In this document: piece after piece, positions 7,560-16,718 of the stretch
Layout: each line of letters begins with the position of its first letter
Position numbering within the stretch: the stretch's first letter is position 1
NCBI GenBank assembly: GCA_937925635.1
Contig: CALALX010000092.1
Span: 1-28,309, forward strand
Source: an uncultured Caulobacter sp.
GTDB taxonomy: Bacteria > Pseudomonadota > Alphaproteobacteria > Caulobacterales > Caulobacteraceae
Direction: 5' to 3'
Length of the DNA: 28,309 nucleotides
Notes under the pieces: model-generated
Told to the model about the DNA's origin: nothing
Database searches by the model: none
What the model saw: only the letters and a program-made list of their open reading frames with translations
Translations under genes and position numbers: made by a program

Positions 7560-8786
7560 ATGCAGACGCCCCCGCCGACCGTCTCCGCGACCGCCGCGCC
7601 CGCCGTCCTCGCGCGCCGCGCCGATCTCGACTGGATTCGCGTCTCGGCCTTCGGTCTGCTGATCCTGTTCCACGTCGGCCTCGTCTACGCCCCCTGGGAC
7701 TGGCATATTCACAGCCGGCACACCTTCGGCTGGCTGGCGGAGGCCATCCTTGCCACGGGCCCGTGGCGGCTGACGTTGCTGTTCCTGGTTTCCGGCGCCG
7801 CGCTGCGCTTCATGAGCCGCAGGCTGACGCCGGGCGAGACGGCCCGAGCGCGGATCGCGCGGCTGCTGCCGCCCTTCCTGTTCGGCGTGCTGGTGCTGGT
7901 GCCGCCGCAGTCGTGGCTGGAGGCCCTCGACAAGGGCTGGTGGTCCGCCGGCCTGGCCGGCTGGTGGTGGCGCAGCTTCACCCCGCCGGAATTGCTGCGC
8001 GTGCCGCTGAACCACCTGTGGTTCGTGCTCTACATCGGCGTCTACACCTTCGCGGCGGTCGCCCTCCTCGCCCGGCCCAGGCTCTTGCAGGGCCTAGAGC
8101 GGACGCTCGAACGCGCGCTCGCCGGCTGGCGCGTGCTTCTGGTCCCGATCGCCTATCTGGCGGCCGCGCGCATAGCGCTGTTTCCAATCTTCGGGATCAC
8201 CAACCAGCTGCCGGTCGACTGGTACAACCACGCCGTCTCGCTGGCCGTCTTTCTGTTCGGCTTCGCCATGGCGATGCGCGAGAGCGTCTGGCAGGACCTT
8301 GAGCGCTTCCGAAAGCCGGCCCTGATTGCGGCTCTGGCCACCCTGGCGCTGCTGATGGCCATGACCGCGCTGCCCGGCGGCAGGTTCCTGTTCGGAATCC
8401 CCAAGGCCATGGTCTACGCCGCCAACCAGTGGCTCACCATCGCCGCCATTCTCGGCTTCGGCAGCGCCCATCTGCGCCGCGCCGACGGCCCCCTGCTGCG
8501 CTATCTGACCGACGCGGTCTTCCCCTGCTATCTCGCCCACCAGACCCTGCTGGTGATCGCCGCCTATGTCGTGAAGCCCTGGGGCCTGCCGGCCGCGCCC
8601 GAGGCGGCCCTGCTGACCCTCGTGACGCTGGGCGGCAGCCTCGGCGTCTACGAGATCGTCCGGCGCCTCGGCCCGATCCGGCCGCTGTGGGGTCTCAAGC
8701 GGCGGCCGCGCACGGCCGCGCCCGCGGTCGTGGAGGCGGCTTCGACCGGTGACGCGCCCTCGGCCGAACCCGCCCAGGCCGCATGA
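7560..8786 (+). CDS. OpgC-like acyltransferase 3 family membrane protein
   Basis: The 408-residue polytopic inner-membrane protein belongs to the acyltransferase 3 family. About ten hydrophobic segments are visible. The first carries the family motif in LDWIRVSAFGLLILFHVG, including the catalytic His, and continues LVYAPWDWHIHS, a pattern close to the start of OpgC/MdoC, which adds succinyl groups to osmoregulated periplasmic glucans. A few hundred bases downstream is mdoH, which makes the glucan backbone, so glucan modification is a reasonable inference. The start is uncertain: ATG 7560 is listed, while an in-frame TTG at 7542 would add six residues and neither has a strong ribosome-binding site. 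Its stop overlaps the next ATG (ATGA). The Pro/Ala-rich tail looks disordered. Confidence 0.8.
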   Translation: MQTPPPTVSATAAPAVLARRADLDWIRVSAFGLLILFHVGLVYAPWDWHIHSRHTFGWLAEAILATGPWRLTLLFLVSGAALRFMSRRLTPGETARARIARLLPPFLFGVLVLVPPQSWLEALDKGWWSAGLAGWWWRSFTPPELLRVPLNHLWFVLYIGVYTFAAVALLARPRLLQGLERTLERALAGWRVLLVPIAYLAAARIALFPIFGITNQLPVDWYNHAVSLAVFLFGFAMAMRESVWQDLERFRKPALIAALATLALLMAMTALPGGRFLFGIPKAMVYAANQWLTIAAILGFGSAHLRRADGPLLRYLTDAVFPCYLAHQTLLVIAAYVVKPWGLPAAPEAALLTLVTLGGSLGVYEIVRRLGPIRPLWGLKRRPRTAAPAVVEAASTGDAPSAEPAQAA

Positions 8787-9460
8787 CCAGCCGCTATCGC
8801 CGTCGCCGCAGGCTCCTGTGGGCTGGGATCGTCGCGCCGCTGCTGGCGGCGGCGACCTTCATCGCCGCGACCCTGACCTTCCCCAGTTTCGACCACGCCA
8901 CCCAATACATCAGCGTGCTGGGCAGCGCGGCGGCGCCGTACCCGGGCATCTTCAACACCGGCGTGCTGCTGTCGGGAATCGCGGCGGGGCTGGCCGGCGC
9001 CGGATTCGGCCTGGCGTTGCTGGCCCTGGGCGGCAACCGCATCGCCGCCGGGGTGACCTTTGTCGCCTTTCTGCTCGGCGCGGCCGGACTGATCCTGTCG
9101 ACGGTCTGGCTCTATCCGGACCCCATGCACGCGATCATCAATCTCGGCCTGGGCATCCAGCTGGCGCCGGCCTTCATCCTCTGGGGCCTGGCCCGGGTCG
9201 CCGATTTCCGGCGACTGAAGATCTTCCTCGCCGCCGTCTTCGTGGCGATGCTGATCCTGACCGCGATCACCAACTACAACTTCGTTCCCCTGTTCCCGGG
9301 CGTGGTGAACGCGACCAATGTCGGGCTGTGGGAGAGGGTCTACGCCGCCGTGCTCGTCGGCTGGGTCGGCGTGGTCGCTTTCCTGCTAGAGCGGCGGCTG
9401 ATATCGGTCGCCATCGCCGAGGCCGAGTCGGCGGCCGACGCCGCGATCGAGGGCGGATAA
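8783..9460 (+). CDS. DUF998 family membrane protein
   Basis: A 225-residue integral membrane protein with about six hydrophobic segments. A positively charged start (RYRRRRR) precedes the first segment. The pattern WAGIVAPLL, TQYISVLGS and PGIFNTGVL fits the DUF998 family, whose function is not established. It starts at an ATG overlapping the acyltransferase stop by four bases, so the two are translationally coupled and may form a membrane unit. The C-terminus is acidic and Ala-rich. No catalytic motif is visible. Confidence 0.75.
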   Translation: MTSRYRRRRRLLWAGIVAPLLAAATFIAATLTFPSFDHATQYISVLGSAAAPYPGIFNTGVLLSGIAAGLAGAGFGLALLALGGNRIAAGVTFVAFLLGAAGLILSTVWLYPDPMHAIINLGLGIQLAPAFILWGLARVADFRRLKIFLAAVFVAMLILTAITNYNFVPLFPGVVNATNVGLWERVYAAVLVGWVGVVAFLLERRLISVAIAEAESAADAAIEGG

Positions 9461-9621
9461 TCGCCGACTCGATCACGGCGTCCTAGCGAAGCCTCTCGGA
9501 TGCGTGATGTGGCGTGATTGCGCTCGAATTTCACGCAACCTGCACAGAACGGGCAATTTTTCCGGGCTGAGGCGATTTTTCTGGGCGTTGCCGCCTCTTT
9601 TTTGACGCTTGGCTCTTGCAT

Positions 9622-9638
9622 TTGTTGCGTCGCAACAA
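9622..9638. promoter_or_regulatory. Perfect 17-base palindrome upstream of mdoH
   Basis: TTGTTGCGTCGCAACAA is an exact eight-base dyad around a single T. It lies about 77 bases before the mdoH start, in a locally AT-richer intergenic stretch with a TTGACG at 9602. This is the shape of a dimeric repressor operator. TTGCA-type dyads of PhaR-like regulators look similar, but assignment to a regulator is a guess. Confidence 0.55.
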
Positions 9639-9714
9639 CACAAGTCCGTGAAGTTCGGTCGAGGCCTCATGGGAGGGGTCCGTCCGGTCACCAGGAAGCG
9701 TACGGGCGACGTCC

Positions 9715-11631
9715 ATGGACATGAGCAATCTAGCGGTCCAGTACGAAGGCGACAGCTACGTTCCGCTGTCGACGCCGGACCGTGAGCATCTGCCCGCCGC
9801 CGCTTCGCTGGCGATGCCCGTACAGCCGCTGGGCGAACAGGGCGCGCTGGCCGCGACGGCCCCGGCCAGCGGCCCCGCCGACATCGACAAGCGCCGCGCG
9901 GTCCTGTTGACCGGCACGCTGGTTCTGACCGCCCTCGCCTGCTGGGTGCCCGTGCGGCTGTACCTCAAGGACGGCGTCCTGCCGCTGGAGGCGCTCGGCC
10001 TCACCCTGTTCACGGTTCTGATCCTGGCCATCTCGTGCTGGTTCACCAGCGCCACGATCGGCCTGTTCGTGCTGCTGCGCGGCGCCCGCGACGAGCTGTC
10101 GTTCGCCGCGCGCGCGCCGATGCCGCGCACCCGCACCGCGCTGCTGATGCCGGTCTACAACGAGGATCCGCGCGCCACGATGGGTCGCCTGGCCCGCATG
10201 GACGCCGACATCGAGCGCCTCGGCGCCGGCCGGCTGTTCGACATCTTCGTGCTCAGCGACACGACCAACGACGTCATCGCCGCGCAGGAGTGGACCGAGT
10301 TCAACCTGCTGCGCAGCCGCAGCCGCTGCCGCGTCTACTACCGCCGTCGCAGTCAGAACACCGAGCGCAAGTCGGGCAACATCGCCGACTGGGTCCGTCG
10401 TTTCGGCGGCGCCTACGAGAACATGATCATCCTCGACGCCGACAGCGTGATGGCGGGCGAGACCCTGCTGCACCTGGTCGACGCGATGGAGCGTCACCCG
10501 ACCATCGGCCTGATCCAGACCACGCCGTCGGTGATCAACGCCGAGAGCCTGTTCGCGCGCGCCCAGCAGTTCAGCGTCCGCCTTTACGGCCGCGTCGCCT
10601 CCGCCGGCCTCGCCTGGTGGTCGGGCTCGGAAGCCAGCTACTGGGGCCACAACGCCATCGTCCGCGTGCGCGCCTTCGCCCAGTGCGCCGGCCTGCCCTG
10701 CCTGCCGGGCCGCAAGCCGTTCGGCGGCCATGTGATGAGCCATGACGTGGTCGAGGCCGGCCTGCTTCGCCGCGGCGGCTGGGGCGTCCACGTCACGGCC
10801 GCGCTCGGCGGCAGCTACGAAGAGACGCCGCCCAGCCTGCTGGAGTTCATGAAGCGCGAGCGCCGCTGGTGCCAGGGCAACATGCAGCACCTGGGCATCA
10901 TCGGCGCCTCGGGCCTGCACTACATGAGCCGCTTCCAGATGGCCGTCGGCCTGATGGGATACCTGGCCTCGCCCCTGTGGCTGTCGTCGCTGATCGTCGG
11001 CATGGTCATCCAGGTCGGCAACAAGCCCGGCTACCAGAGCGTCTGGGACTTCCTGAAGTTCGACTACAGCCCCTTCATGTGGGCCACGGTCTTCACCACG
11101 ATGATGCTGCTCGGCCCCAAGCTGATGGGCTGGGGCATGGCCTTCTTCAGCAAGGCCGAGCGCGAGGCGTTCGGCGGCCACAAGACCCTGCTCAAGGGCC
11201 TCGTCGCCGAGATGAGCCTGTCGGCCATGACCGCCCCGATCTACATGATCGGCAACACCCGCGCCGTGTACGAGATCTTCACCGGCCGCGACGCCGGCTG
11301 GACGGCGCAGGTGCGTGACGGCGAGGCCCTGAGCCGCGCCGACGCCATGAAGAGCTACCGCAACGAGATGTTCGCCGGCGCCTTCTGCACCCTGGCCCTG
11401 ATCCTGCGCCCGGACCTGCTGCTATGGGTTCTGCCGATCATCGTGCCGATGCTGCTGGCCGCCCCGATCGCCGCCTGGACCTCTCGCCTGGACCTGGGTC
11501 GCAAGGCCCGCGACCGCGGCTTCATGGTCACGCCGGAGGAACTGGCGGAGGATCGCGCCGCGACGGTCACCGCCGAGGTGGTCACCCTGCCGGTGCGCGA
11601 CGTGAACCCGGCGCTTATGGCGGCCGAATAG
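9715..11631 (+). CDS. mdoH: Glucans biosynthesis glucosyltransferase H
   Basis: MdoH/OpgH is an inner-membrane GT2 glucosyltransferase that polymerises UDP-glucose into the beta-glucan backbone of osmoregulated periplasmic glucans. The 638-residue protein has two membrane segments at about 62-84 and 95-121, then a cytoplasmic GT2 domain with MPVYNEDP (145-152), VLSDTTND (179-186), the DADS metal/UDP motif (241-244), SHDVVEA (342-348) and the RRWCQGN acceptor motif (383-389). Further membrane segments follow in the C-terminal half. ATG 9715 is used; ATG 9721 is also possible. The usual partner opgG is not next to it, while an OpgC-like gene lies upstream. A 254-base intergenic region with a palindrome precedes it, so it probably has its own promoter. 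Confidence 0.93.
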   Translation: MDMSNLAVQYEGDSYVPLSTPDREHLPAAASLAMPVQPLGEQGALAATAPASGPADIDKRRAVLLTGTLVLTALACWVPVRLYLKDGVLPLEALGLTLFTVLILAISCWFTSATIGLFVLLRGARDELSFAARAPMPRTRTALLMPVYNEDPRATMGRLARMDADIERLGAGRLFDIFVLSDTTNDVIAAQEWTEFNLLRSRSRCRVYYRRRSQNTERKSGNIADWVRRFGGAYENMIILDADSVMAGETLLHLVDAMERHPTIGLIQTTPSVINAESLFARAQQFSVRLYGRVASAGLAWWSGSEASYWGHNAIVRVRAFAQCAGLPCLPGRKPFGGHVMSHDVVEAGLLRRGGWGVHVTAALGGSYEETPPSLLEFMKRERRWCQGNMQHLGIIGASGLHYMSRFQMAVGLMGYLASPLWLSSLIVGMVIQVGNKPGYQSVWDFLKFDYSPFMWATVFTTMMLLGPKLMGWGMAFFSKAEREAFGGHKTLLKGLVAEMSLSAMTAPIYMIGNTRAVYEIFTGRDAGWTAQVRDGEALSRADAMKSYRNEMFAGAFCTLALILRPDLLLWVLPIIVPMLLAAPIAAWTSRLDLGRKARDRGFMVTPEELAEDRAATVTAEVVTLPVRDVNPALMAAE

Positions 11632-11658
11632 GCTTTGCGGCCTTCGCACGTACGAAAA

Positions 11659-11686
11659 GGGCGCCGGCGGTTTCCCGTCGGCGCCC
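11659..11686. terminator. Bidirectional intrinsic terminator
   Basis: A perfect GGGCGCCG/CGGCGCCC stem (11659-11666 with 11679-11686) has TCTT on the plus side and TTTTCG on the minus side. It sits between the convergent mdoH and pckG genes and should end both transcripts. Confidence 0.85.
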
Positions 11687-11712
11687 TCTTCCAGTGTCTG
11701 AGGATCCGGCTG

Positions 11713-13563
11713 CTACGCCGCGACCACCGCGTCCTTCTTCACCCCGGCCGCCAGGCGGCTGATCAGGGCGTCGTGCTCCGCCCAGAGGCGGGCCGGCAGG
11801 CGCTCGCCGAACTTCTCGAAGAAGGCCGGGATCAGCGACGCCTCTTCCTTCCAGACGTCGCCGTCGACGGTGATCAGCATCTTCAGCTGCGCGTCGTTCA
11901 GGCCCAGACCGACGGTGTCGAGGGAGCCCGGCGCGGGAAGGCGGCCGATCGGCGTGTCAACAGCCTCGGCTTCGCCTTCCAGGCGCTCGACGATCCACTT
12001 CAGGACCCGGCTGTTCTCGCCGTAGCCCGGCCACACGAAGCGGCCGTTCTCATCCTTGCGGAACCAGTTGACCATGAAGATGCGCGGCAGCTTGGCGCTG
12101 TCGGCCCTGGCGCCCACGTCCAGCCAGTGGCCGAAATAGTCGCCCATGTTGTAGCCGCAGAACGGCAGCATCGCGAACGGGTCGCGGCGCAGTTCGCCGA
12201 CCTTGTTCTCGGCCGCCGCCGTGCCTTCCGAGGCCACCGTCGAGCCCAGGAACACGCCGTGCGCCCAGTCGAAGGCCTCGGTGACCAGCGGCACGGCGCT
12301 GGCCCGGCGACCGCCGAACAGGATGGCGCTGATCGGCACGCCCTTGGGATCGTCCCACTCGTTGGCGATGACCGGGCACTGCGCCGCCGAGACGGCGAAG
12401 CGCGCGTTCGGGTGCGCGGCGGGATCGGGGCTTTCCGGCGTCCAGGGACGGCCGCGCCAGTCGGTCAGCTTCGCCGGCTTGCTGTCGGTCAGGCCTTCCC
12501 ACCAGACGTCGCCGTCCTCGGTCAGGGCCACGTTGGTGAAGACCGTGTTGCGGTCGAGGGCGTCGATGGCGTTCTTGTTGGTGCCGATGCCGGTGCCCGG
12601 CGCCACGCCGAAGAAGCCCGCCTCCGGGTTGATGGCGTACAGCTGGCCATCGTCGCCGAAGCGCATCCAGCAGATGTCGTCGCCCACCGTCTCGGCCTTC
12701 CAGCCTTCGATGGTCGGTTGCAGCATGGCCAGGTTGGTCTTGCCGCAGGCGCTGGGGAAGGCCGCGGCCACGAAGCGCACCGCGCCCTTGGGGCTCGTCA
12801 GCTTCAGGATCAGCATATGCTCGGCCAGCCAGCCCTCGTCGCGGGCCATGACGCTGGCGATGCGCAGGGCGTAGCACTTCTTGCCCAACAGGGCGTTGCC
12901 GCCGTAGCCCGAGCCGTACGACCAGATCTCACGCGTTTCGGGATAGTGGACGATCCACTTTTCGTCGTTGCAGGGCCAGGGCACGTCGGCCTCGCCCTCG
13001 GCCAGCGGCGCGCCGAGCGTATGGACGGCCGGAACGAAGAAACCGTCCTCGCCCAGCATGTCGAGCGCGCCCTGGCCCATGCGGGTCATCACCCGCATCG
13101 AGATGGCGACATAGGCGCTGTCGGTGATCTCAACGCCCAAGGCGCTGATCGGCGAGCCGAGCGGCCCCATGCAGAAGGGCACGACGTACATCGTGCGGCC
13201 GCGCATGCAGCCGTCGAACAGGCCGCCCAGACGCTCGCGCATCTCGACCGGATCGGCCCAGTTGTTGGTCGGACCGGCGTCCGACTCGTTCTCGGAGCAG
13301 ATGAAGGTGCGGCTCTCGACCCGCGCCACATCGCGCGGATCGGACGCGGCGTAGAAGCTGTTGGGGCGCTTCTCAGGGTTCAGGCGCTTGAGGGTGCCCG
13401 ACTCGCAGAGCTGGGCCGTCAGGGCCTCCCACTCGGCGTCCGAGCCATCGCACCAGTGAACGCGGTCGGGCTTGGTCAGCGCGGCGATTTCGCGAACCCA
13501 CGCGACAAGACGCGCGTGTTTGGTGGGGGCCTGATCAAGGCCCTCGATGGCTTCAACACCCAT
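11713..13563 (-). CDS. pckG: Phosphoenolpyruvate carboxykinase (GTP)
   Basis: This enzyme converts oxaloacetate and GTP to phosphoenolpyruvate, CO2 and GDP, the entry step of gluconeogenesis. The 616-residue length fits the GTP class. Visible signatures are RTMYVVPFCMGP (123-134), the substrate loop SYGSGYGGNALLGKKC (215-230), and the kinase P-loop FPSACGKTN (269-277) with the reactive Cys of the GTP class. FGGRR follows in the nucleotide-binding lid region. The ATG at 13561-13563 has AGGAG eight bases upstream; a GTG one codon earlier is less likely. It stands alone, converging with mdoH. The long upstream region should hold its promoter; a GCTAAGTC box resembling the Caulobacter -10 consensus is present, but no good -35 was found. 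Confidence 0.95.
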   Translation of the reverse strand: MGVEAIEGLDQAPTKHARLVAWVREIAALTKPDRVHWCDGSDAEWEALTAQLCESGTLKRLNPEKRPNSFYAASDPRDVARVESRTFICSENESDAGPTNNWADPVEMRERLGGLFDGCMRGRTMYVVPFCMGPLGSPISALGVEITDSAYVAISMRVMTRMGQGALDMLGEDGFFVPAVHTLGAPLAEGEADVPWPCNDEKWIVHYPETREIWSYGSGYGGNALLGKKCYALRIASVMARDEGWLAEHMLILKLTSPKGAVRFVAAAFPSACGKTNLAMLQPTIEGWKAETVGDDICWMRFGDDGQLYAINPEAGFFGVAPGTGIGTNKNAIDALDRNTVFTNVALTEDGDVWWEGLTDSKPAKLTDWRGRPWTPESPDPAAHPNARFAVSAAQCPVIANEWDDPKGVPISAILFGGRRASAVPLVTEAFDWAHGVFLGSTVASEGTAAAENKVGELRRDPFAMLPFCGYNMGDYFGHWLDVGARADSAKLPRIFMVNWFRKDENGRFVWPGYGENSRVLKWIVERLEGEAEAVDTPIGRLPAPGSLDTVGLGLNDAQLKMLITVDGDVWKEEASLIPAFFEKFGERLPARLWAEHDALISRLAAGVKKDAVVAA

Positions 13564-13929
13564 CACAGACGCTCCTACATGTAGCGGGGCGTCCCGATCC
13601 CTGGCCGTCTGACGCGGCTCTGAGGACCGACCCCTTGCGCGGAAGCCTGCCTAGCCCGCCGCGCGGCCCCGGGGCAAGTCGAAACGAGGGTCCGGGGTCT
13701 GACGTTTCGTTACAATGACTTAGCGGGAAAGCGGTTGACTGGGCGTAACCCTCTCCTGATCCGCTCATCCTCACGGAAGCGAGGACCCGGGCTTTTCGAT
13801 CCAGCCTCTCATCGCGGGGAATAGCGGACACATCCCTGACCCTGCGTGCACCGGCCGCAAACCTGGGCCCTCACTTCCGCGAGGCTGAGCGAAGAAGGTA
13901 GGGTGGGAAAAAGGCTTCGGGGGAGCGGC
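13564..13929. other. Divergent intergenic region between pckG and the S45 acylase
   Basis: It carries the promoters for two divergent genes and a composite inverted repeat (13762-13891). The pckG-proximal part includes a locally AT-richer segment around 13700-13735, the likely promoter zone on the minus strand. No gene or RNA gene was recognised. Confidence 0.5.
13762..13891. repeat. Composite inverted repeat, CGCTCATCCTC family
   Basis: The arm at 13762-13796 and the reverse complement of 13858-13891 match in about 27 of 33 aligned positions, with about 60 bases between them. The left arm begins CGCTCATCCTCACGGAAGC and shares its start with the hairpins at 6439 and 22707. Each arm can fold on its own through TCCTC/GAGGA. 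The layout parallels the element at 935-1104. Confidence 0.65.
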
Positions 13930-16038
13930 ATGAAGTGGATCATCAGGGGCGTCGGCGCCCTGCTCGTGCTGGTCGTCCTCGCGGCGGCGACCTTGCTTCT
14001 GCTCGACGCCCCGAACCGTCCCGCCAGGGCCGCCCCCGTGGCGATGATCGCCAAGGCCAGAGCCTACGACGTCCGGATCCGGCGGGACGATTGGGGCGTG
14101 CCGCACATCCTGGGCAAGACCGATGCCGACGCCGCCTTCGGCCTAGCCTTCGCCCACGCCGAGGATGACTTCGCCACCATCCAGACCGTCGCCCTGGCCA
14201 CGCGGGGACGGCTGGCGGGCCTGGAAGGCGCCGGCGCCGCCCCCGGCGACTATATCGTTAGCCTCCTGGAGGTCTGGAAGACGGTCGACGCCGGCTATCC
14301 CGCCCTGCCCGCCGACGTTCGCGCGGTGCTCGAGGCCTACGCCGACGGCCTGAACTACTACGGCGCCGCCCACCCGAAGGAGGTCGCTCCCGGCCTGCTG
14401 CCGCTGACCGGCAAGGACATCGCCGCCGGTTTCGTGTTCAAGACGCCGTTCTTCTATGGCCTGGACAGCGAACTGCGCCGCCTCAATGAGCTGGAGCCCG
14501 ACCCGCTGCCCAAGGGCTCCAATGGCGTGGCGGTCGCCCCTGCCCGCTCCACCGACGGCGCGACGCGGCTGCTGGTCAATTCGCACCAGCCCTACGCGGG
14601 GCCGGTGGCCTGGTACGAGGCGGTGGTCGAGAGCGGCGAGGGCTGGCACGTGGCCGGCGGCTTCTTCCCCGGCTCGCCTTTCATGCTGCACGGCCACAAC
14701 GCCCACCTGGGCTGGGCCAACACCGTCAACAATCCAGACCTGATCGACGTCTACCGCCTGGTCGTCAATCCGGAGAACCCTGGCCAGTACCGGCTCGACG
14801 GCCGGTGGAGAGATTTCGAGCGGTCCGAAGCGAAGCTGCGCGTGAAGCTGTGGGGGCCTTTCCATTGGACGGTGAGGAAGACGGTGCTGCGCAGCGTGCA
14901 CGGGCCGGTGCTGGAGACGAAGTCAGGCCTCTACGCCCTCCGCTACGCCGGCATGGGCGAAGCGCGGCAACCGCTGCAGTACTGGCGGCTGAACAAGGCG
15001 GCGAACCTGGCGGAGTGGAAGGCGGCGATGGCGCTGCAGGCGCTGCCCAGCATCAACTACATCTACGCCGACGAGGCCGGGAATATCGGCTACGTCTACA
15101 ATGGTCTGTTTCCCAACCGGAGAGAGGGCGTCGACTGGTCCGGCATCTTGCGCGGCGACCGGTCGGAGCTGATCTGGCGAGGCTATCGGCCGTTCGAGCA
15201 AGTTCCCCAGCTGTGGAACCCGGACTCCGGTCTGGTCTTCAATGCCAACAACACGCCCTATCAATCCACCGCGCTCGGCGACGGGATGGATCCGCGAGCC
15301 TATCCGCTGAGCATGGGCGTGCAGACCGACATGACCAATCGCGCCTGGCGGCTGACAGAGACCTTCGCCGCCGATCCGGCGATCTCGGCCGAAGAGTTCC
15401 GGGCCTACAAGTTCGACCTCGCCTACAGCCCGAAGTCCGAGTTGGCCGGCGTCATGCGAGAGGTGGCGGCCCTGGATGGCTCCGATGACGCGCTGAGGTC
15501 CGGCAAGGCCCTGCTCGCCGGCTGGGACCTGCGCACGAACCGGGAGAACCGAGCCGCGGCGCTGGGCGTGATGACCGCGGTGGCGGTGATCGACGGCCGT
15601 CACGGCGACGGACCAAAGGTGTCGGTGCGGGACGCGCTGGCCCAAAGCATGGACGGGCTCAGGAAGAGCTTCGGCCGCATCGATCCGACCTGGGGCGAGG
15701 TCAACCGCATCCGGCGCGGCGGCGTCGACCTGCCGATCGACGGCGGGCCGGACATTCTGCGCGCGGTCTACGGGACGCCCGAAAAGGACGGCCGGCTGAA
15801 AGCCGTGGCCGGCGACACCTTCATCATGTTCGTGACCTGGGACCGCGTCGGCAAGCTCGCCAGCGAGAGCATCCACCAGTTCGGCGCGGTCACGTCCTGG
15901 CCGAAGGCGAGGCACTACGCGGACCAGGTCGCGCCGTTCGCGGCCATGAGGACCAAGCCGGTGCTGTTCACAGAGGCCCAGCTGGCCGGCAGGATCACCG
16001 AGGACTACCGGCCGGGGGAGCGGAGGCGCGAACCATGA
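13930..16038 (+). CDS. Penicillin acylase family (S45) amidohydrolase
   Basis: This is an N-terminal-nucleophile hydrolase that is usually exported and cuts itself into alpha and beta chains. Relatives hydrolyse N-acyl bonds in beta-lactams, acyl-homoserine lactones or lipopeptides. The 702-residue precursor has one hydrophobic N-terminal segment (about 4-25) acting as signal or anchor. The alpha-chain begins with VRIRRDDWGVPHI. Autocleavage is expected before S197 in KGSNGVAVAP, which becomes the beta-chain nucleophile. Later segments such as NYIYADEAGNIGYVYNG and NANNTPYQ are typical of the family. The ATG at 13930 has GGGGGAG just upstream. The stop overlaps the following GST start (ATGA), so the two are coupled. 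The substrate cannot be told from sequence. Confidence 0.88.
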   Translation: MKWIIRGVGALLVLVVLAAATLLLLDAPNRPARAAPVAMIAKARAYDVRIRRDDWGVPHILGKTDADAAFGLAFAHAEDDFATIQTVALATRGRLAGLEGAGAAPGDYIVSLLEVWKTVDAGYPALPADVRAVLEAYADGLNYYGAAHPKEVAPGLLPLTGKDIAAGFVFKTPFFYGLDSELRRLNELEPDPLPKGSNGVAVAPARSTDGATRLLVNSHQPYAGPVAWYEAVVESGEGWHVAGGFFPGSPFMLHGHNAHLGWANTVNNPDLIDVYRLVVNPENPGQYRLDGRWRDFERSEAKLRVKLWGPFHWTVRKTVLRSVHGPVLETKSGLYALRYAGMGEARQPLQYWRLNKAANLAEWKAAMALQALPSINYIYADEAGNIGYVYNGLFPNRREGVDWSGILRGDRSELIWRGYRPFEQVPQLWNPDSGLVFNANNTPYQSTALGDGMDPRAYPLSMGVQTDMTNRAWRLTETFAADPAISAEEFRAYKFDLAYSPKSELAGVMREVAALDGSDDALRSGKALLAGWDLRTNRENRAAALGVMTAVAVIDGRHGDGPKVSVRDALAQSMDGLRKSFGRIDPTWGEVNRIRRGGVDLPIDGGPDILRAVYGTPEKDGRLKAVAGDTFIMFVTWDRVGKLASESIHQFGAVTSWPKARHYADQVAPFAAMRTKPVLFTEAQLAGRITEDYRPGERRREP

Positions 16039-16649
16039 AGCTCTACTGGCATCCCGTCTCCCTGATGCCCTGGCGGGTGAAGATCACGTTGGCGGAAAAG
16101 GGCGTGAGCGCCGAGGAGGTCATCGTCGACCTGCCCGGCGGCGGGTCCCGGACCCCGGAGTTCCTCGCGCTCAACCCCTTCGGCCAGACGCCGGTGCTCG
16201 AGGACGACGGCCTGGTCATCGCGGAGTCGACGGCGATCCTGGAGTATCTCGACGAGCGCTTCCCCGATCCGCCGCTGATGCCCCGGACCGCCGCCGGCCG
16301 GGCGTTGGCGCGCCAGTACATGGGCTGGAGCACCGACACCTGGCCCTTCGCCTGGAAGCGCTGGGTGGCGCCGCACGCGATCGGTGTCGCGCCCGGCCCG
16401 GAGGCCGCGGAACAGGGCAAGGCTGAACTGACCGCCCACCTCGACGCCCTCGCCCGGCCGCTCTCCGGCGCGGATTGGCTGGCCGGCGACTATTCCCTGG
16501 CCGACATCTGCTATGCGCCGCTGGTGCTGATGGCCGCGCGGTTCGGGCTCGACGGCGCGATCGCCGAGCGTCCGCCGGTGGCGCGCTGGTTCGACAGGCT
16601 GACGTCGCGGCCGGCCGTTCGGGAAGGCATGGCGATGCTTCTCGGCTGA
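16035..16649 (+). CDS. Glutathione S-transferase family protein
   Basis: A 204-residue cytosolic GST. The N-terminal thioredoxin-like domain begins MKLYWHPVSLMPWRVKI and contains LNPFGQTPVLEDDG with the cis-Pro, then VIAESTAILEYLDERFP with the Glu-Ser glutathione contact. The helical C-terminal domain has AGDYSLADICYAPLV. Its ATG overlaps the stop of the S45 acylase by four bases, so translation is coupled. A FAD monooxygenase follows 69 bases later, and another GST ends the run. The pairing with a monooxygenase hints at removal of oxidised, electrophilic products, but this is inference. Confidence 0.85.
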   Translation: MKLYWHPVSLMPWRVKITLAEKGVSAEEVIVDLPGGGSRTPEFLALNPFGQTPVLEDDGLVIAESTAILEYLDERFPDPPLMPRTAAGRALARQYMGWSTDTWPFAWKRWVAPHAIGVAPGPEAAEQGKAELTAHLDALARPLSGADWLAGDYSLADICYAPLVLMAARFGLDGAIAERPPVARWFDRLTSRPAVREGMAMLLG

Positions 16650-16718
16650 CGTCAGGTCACGGTTGCCAAGCGAAATCAGACGCCTACCGTTCGCCCCGAA
16701 GGACAGGAGGAGCGGCGC

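Noticed and set aside
11635..13584. 649-residue plus-strand ORF over pckG
   Set aside because: Antisense shadow of a well-conserved PEP carboxykinase gene.
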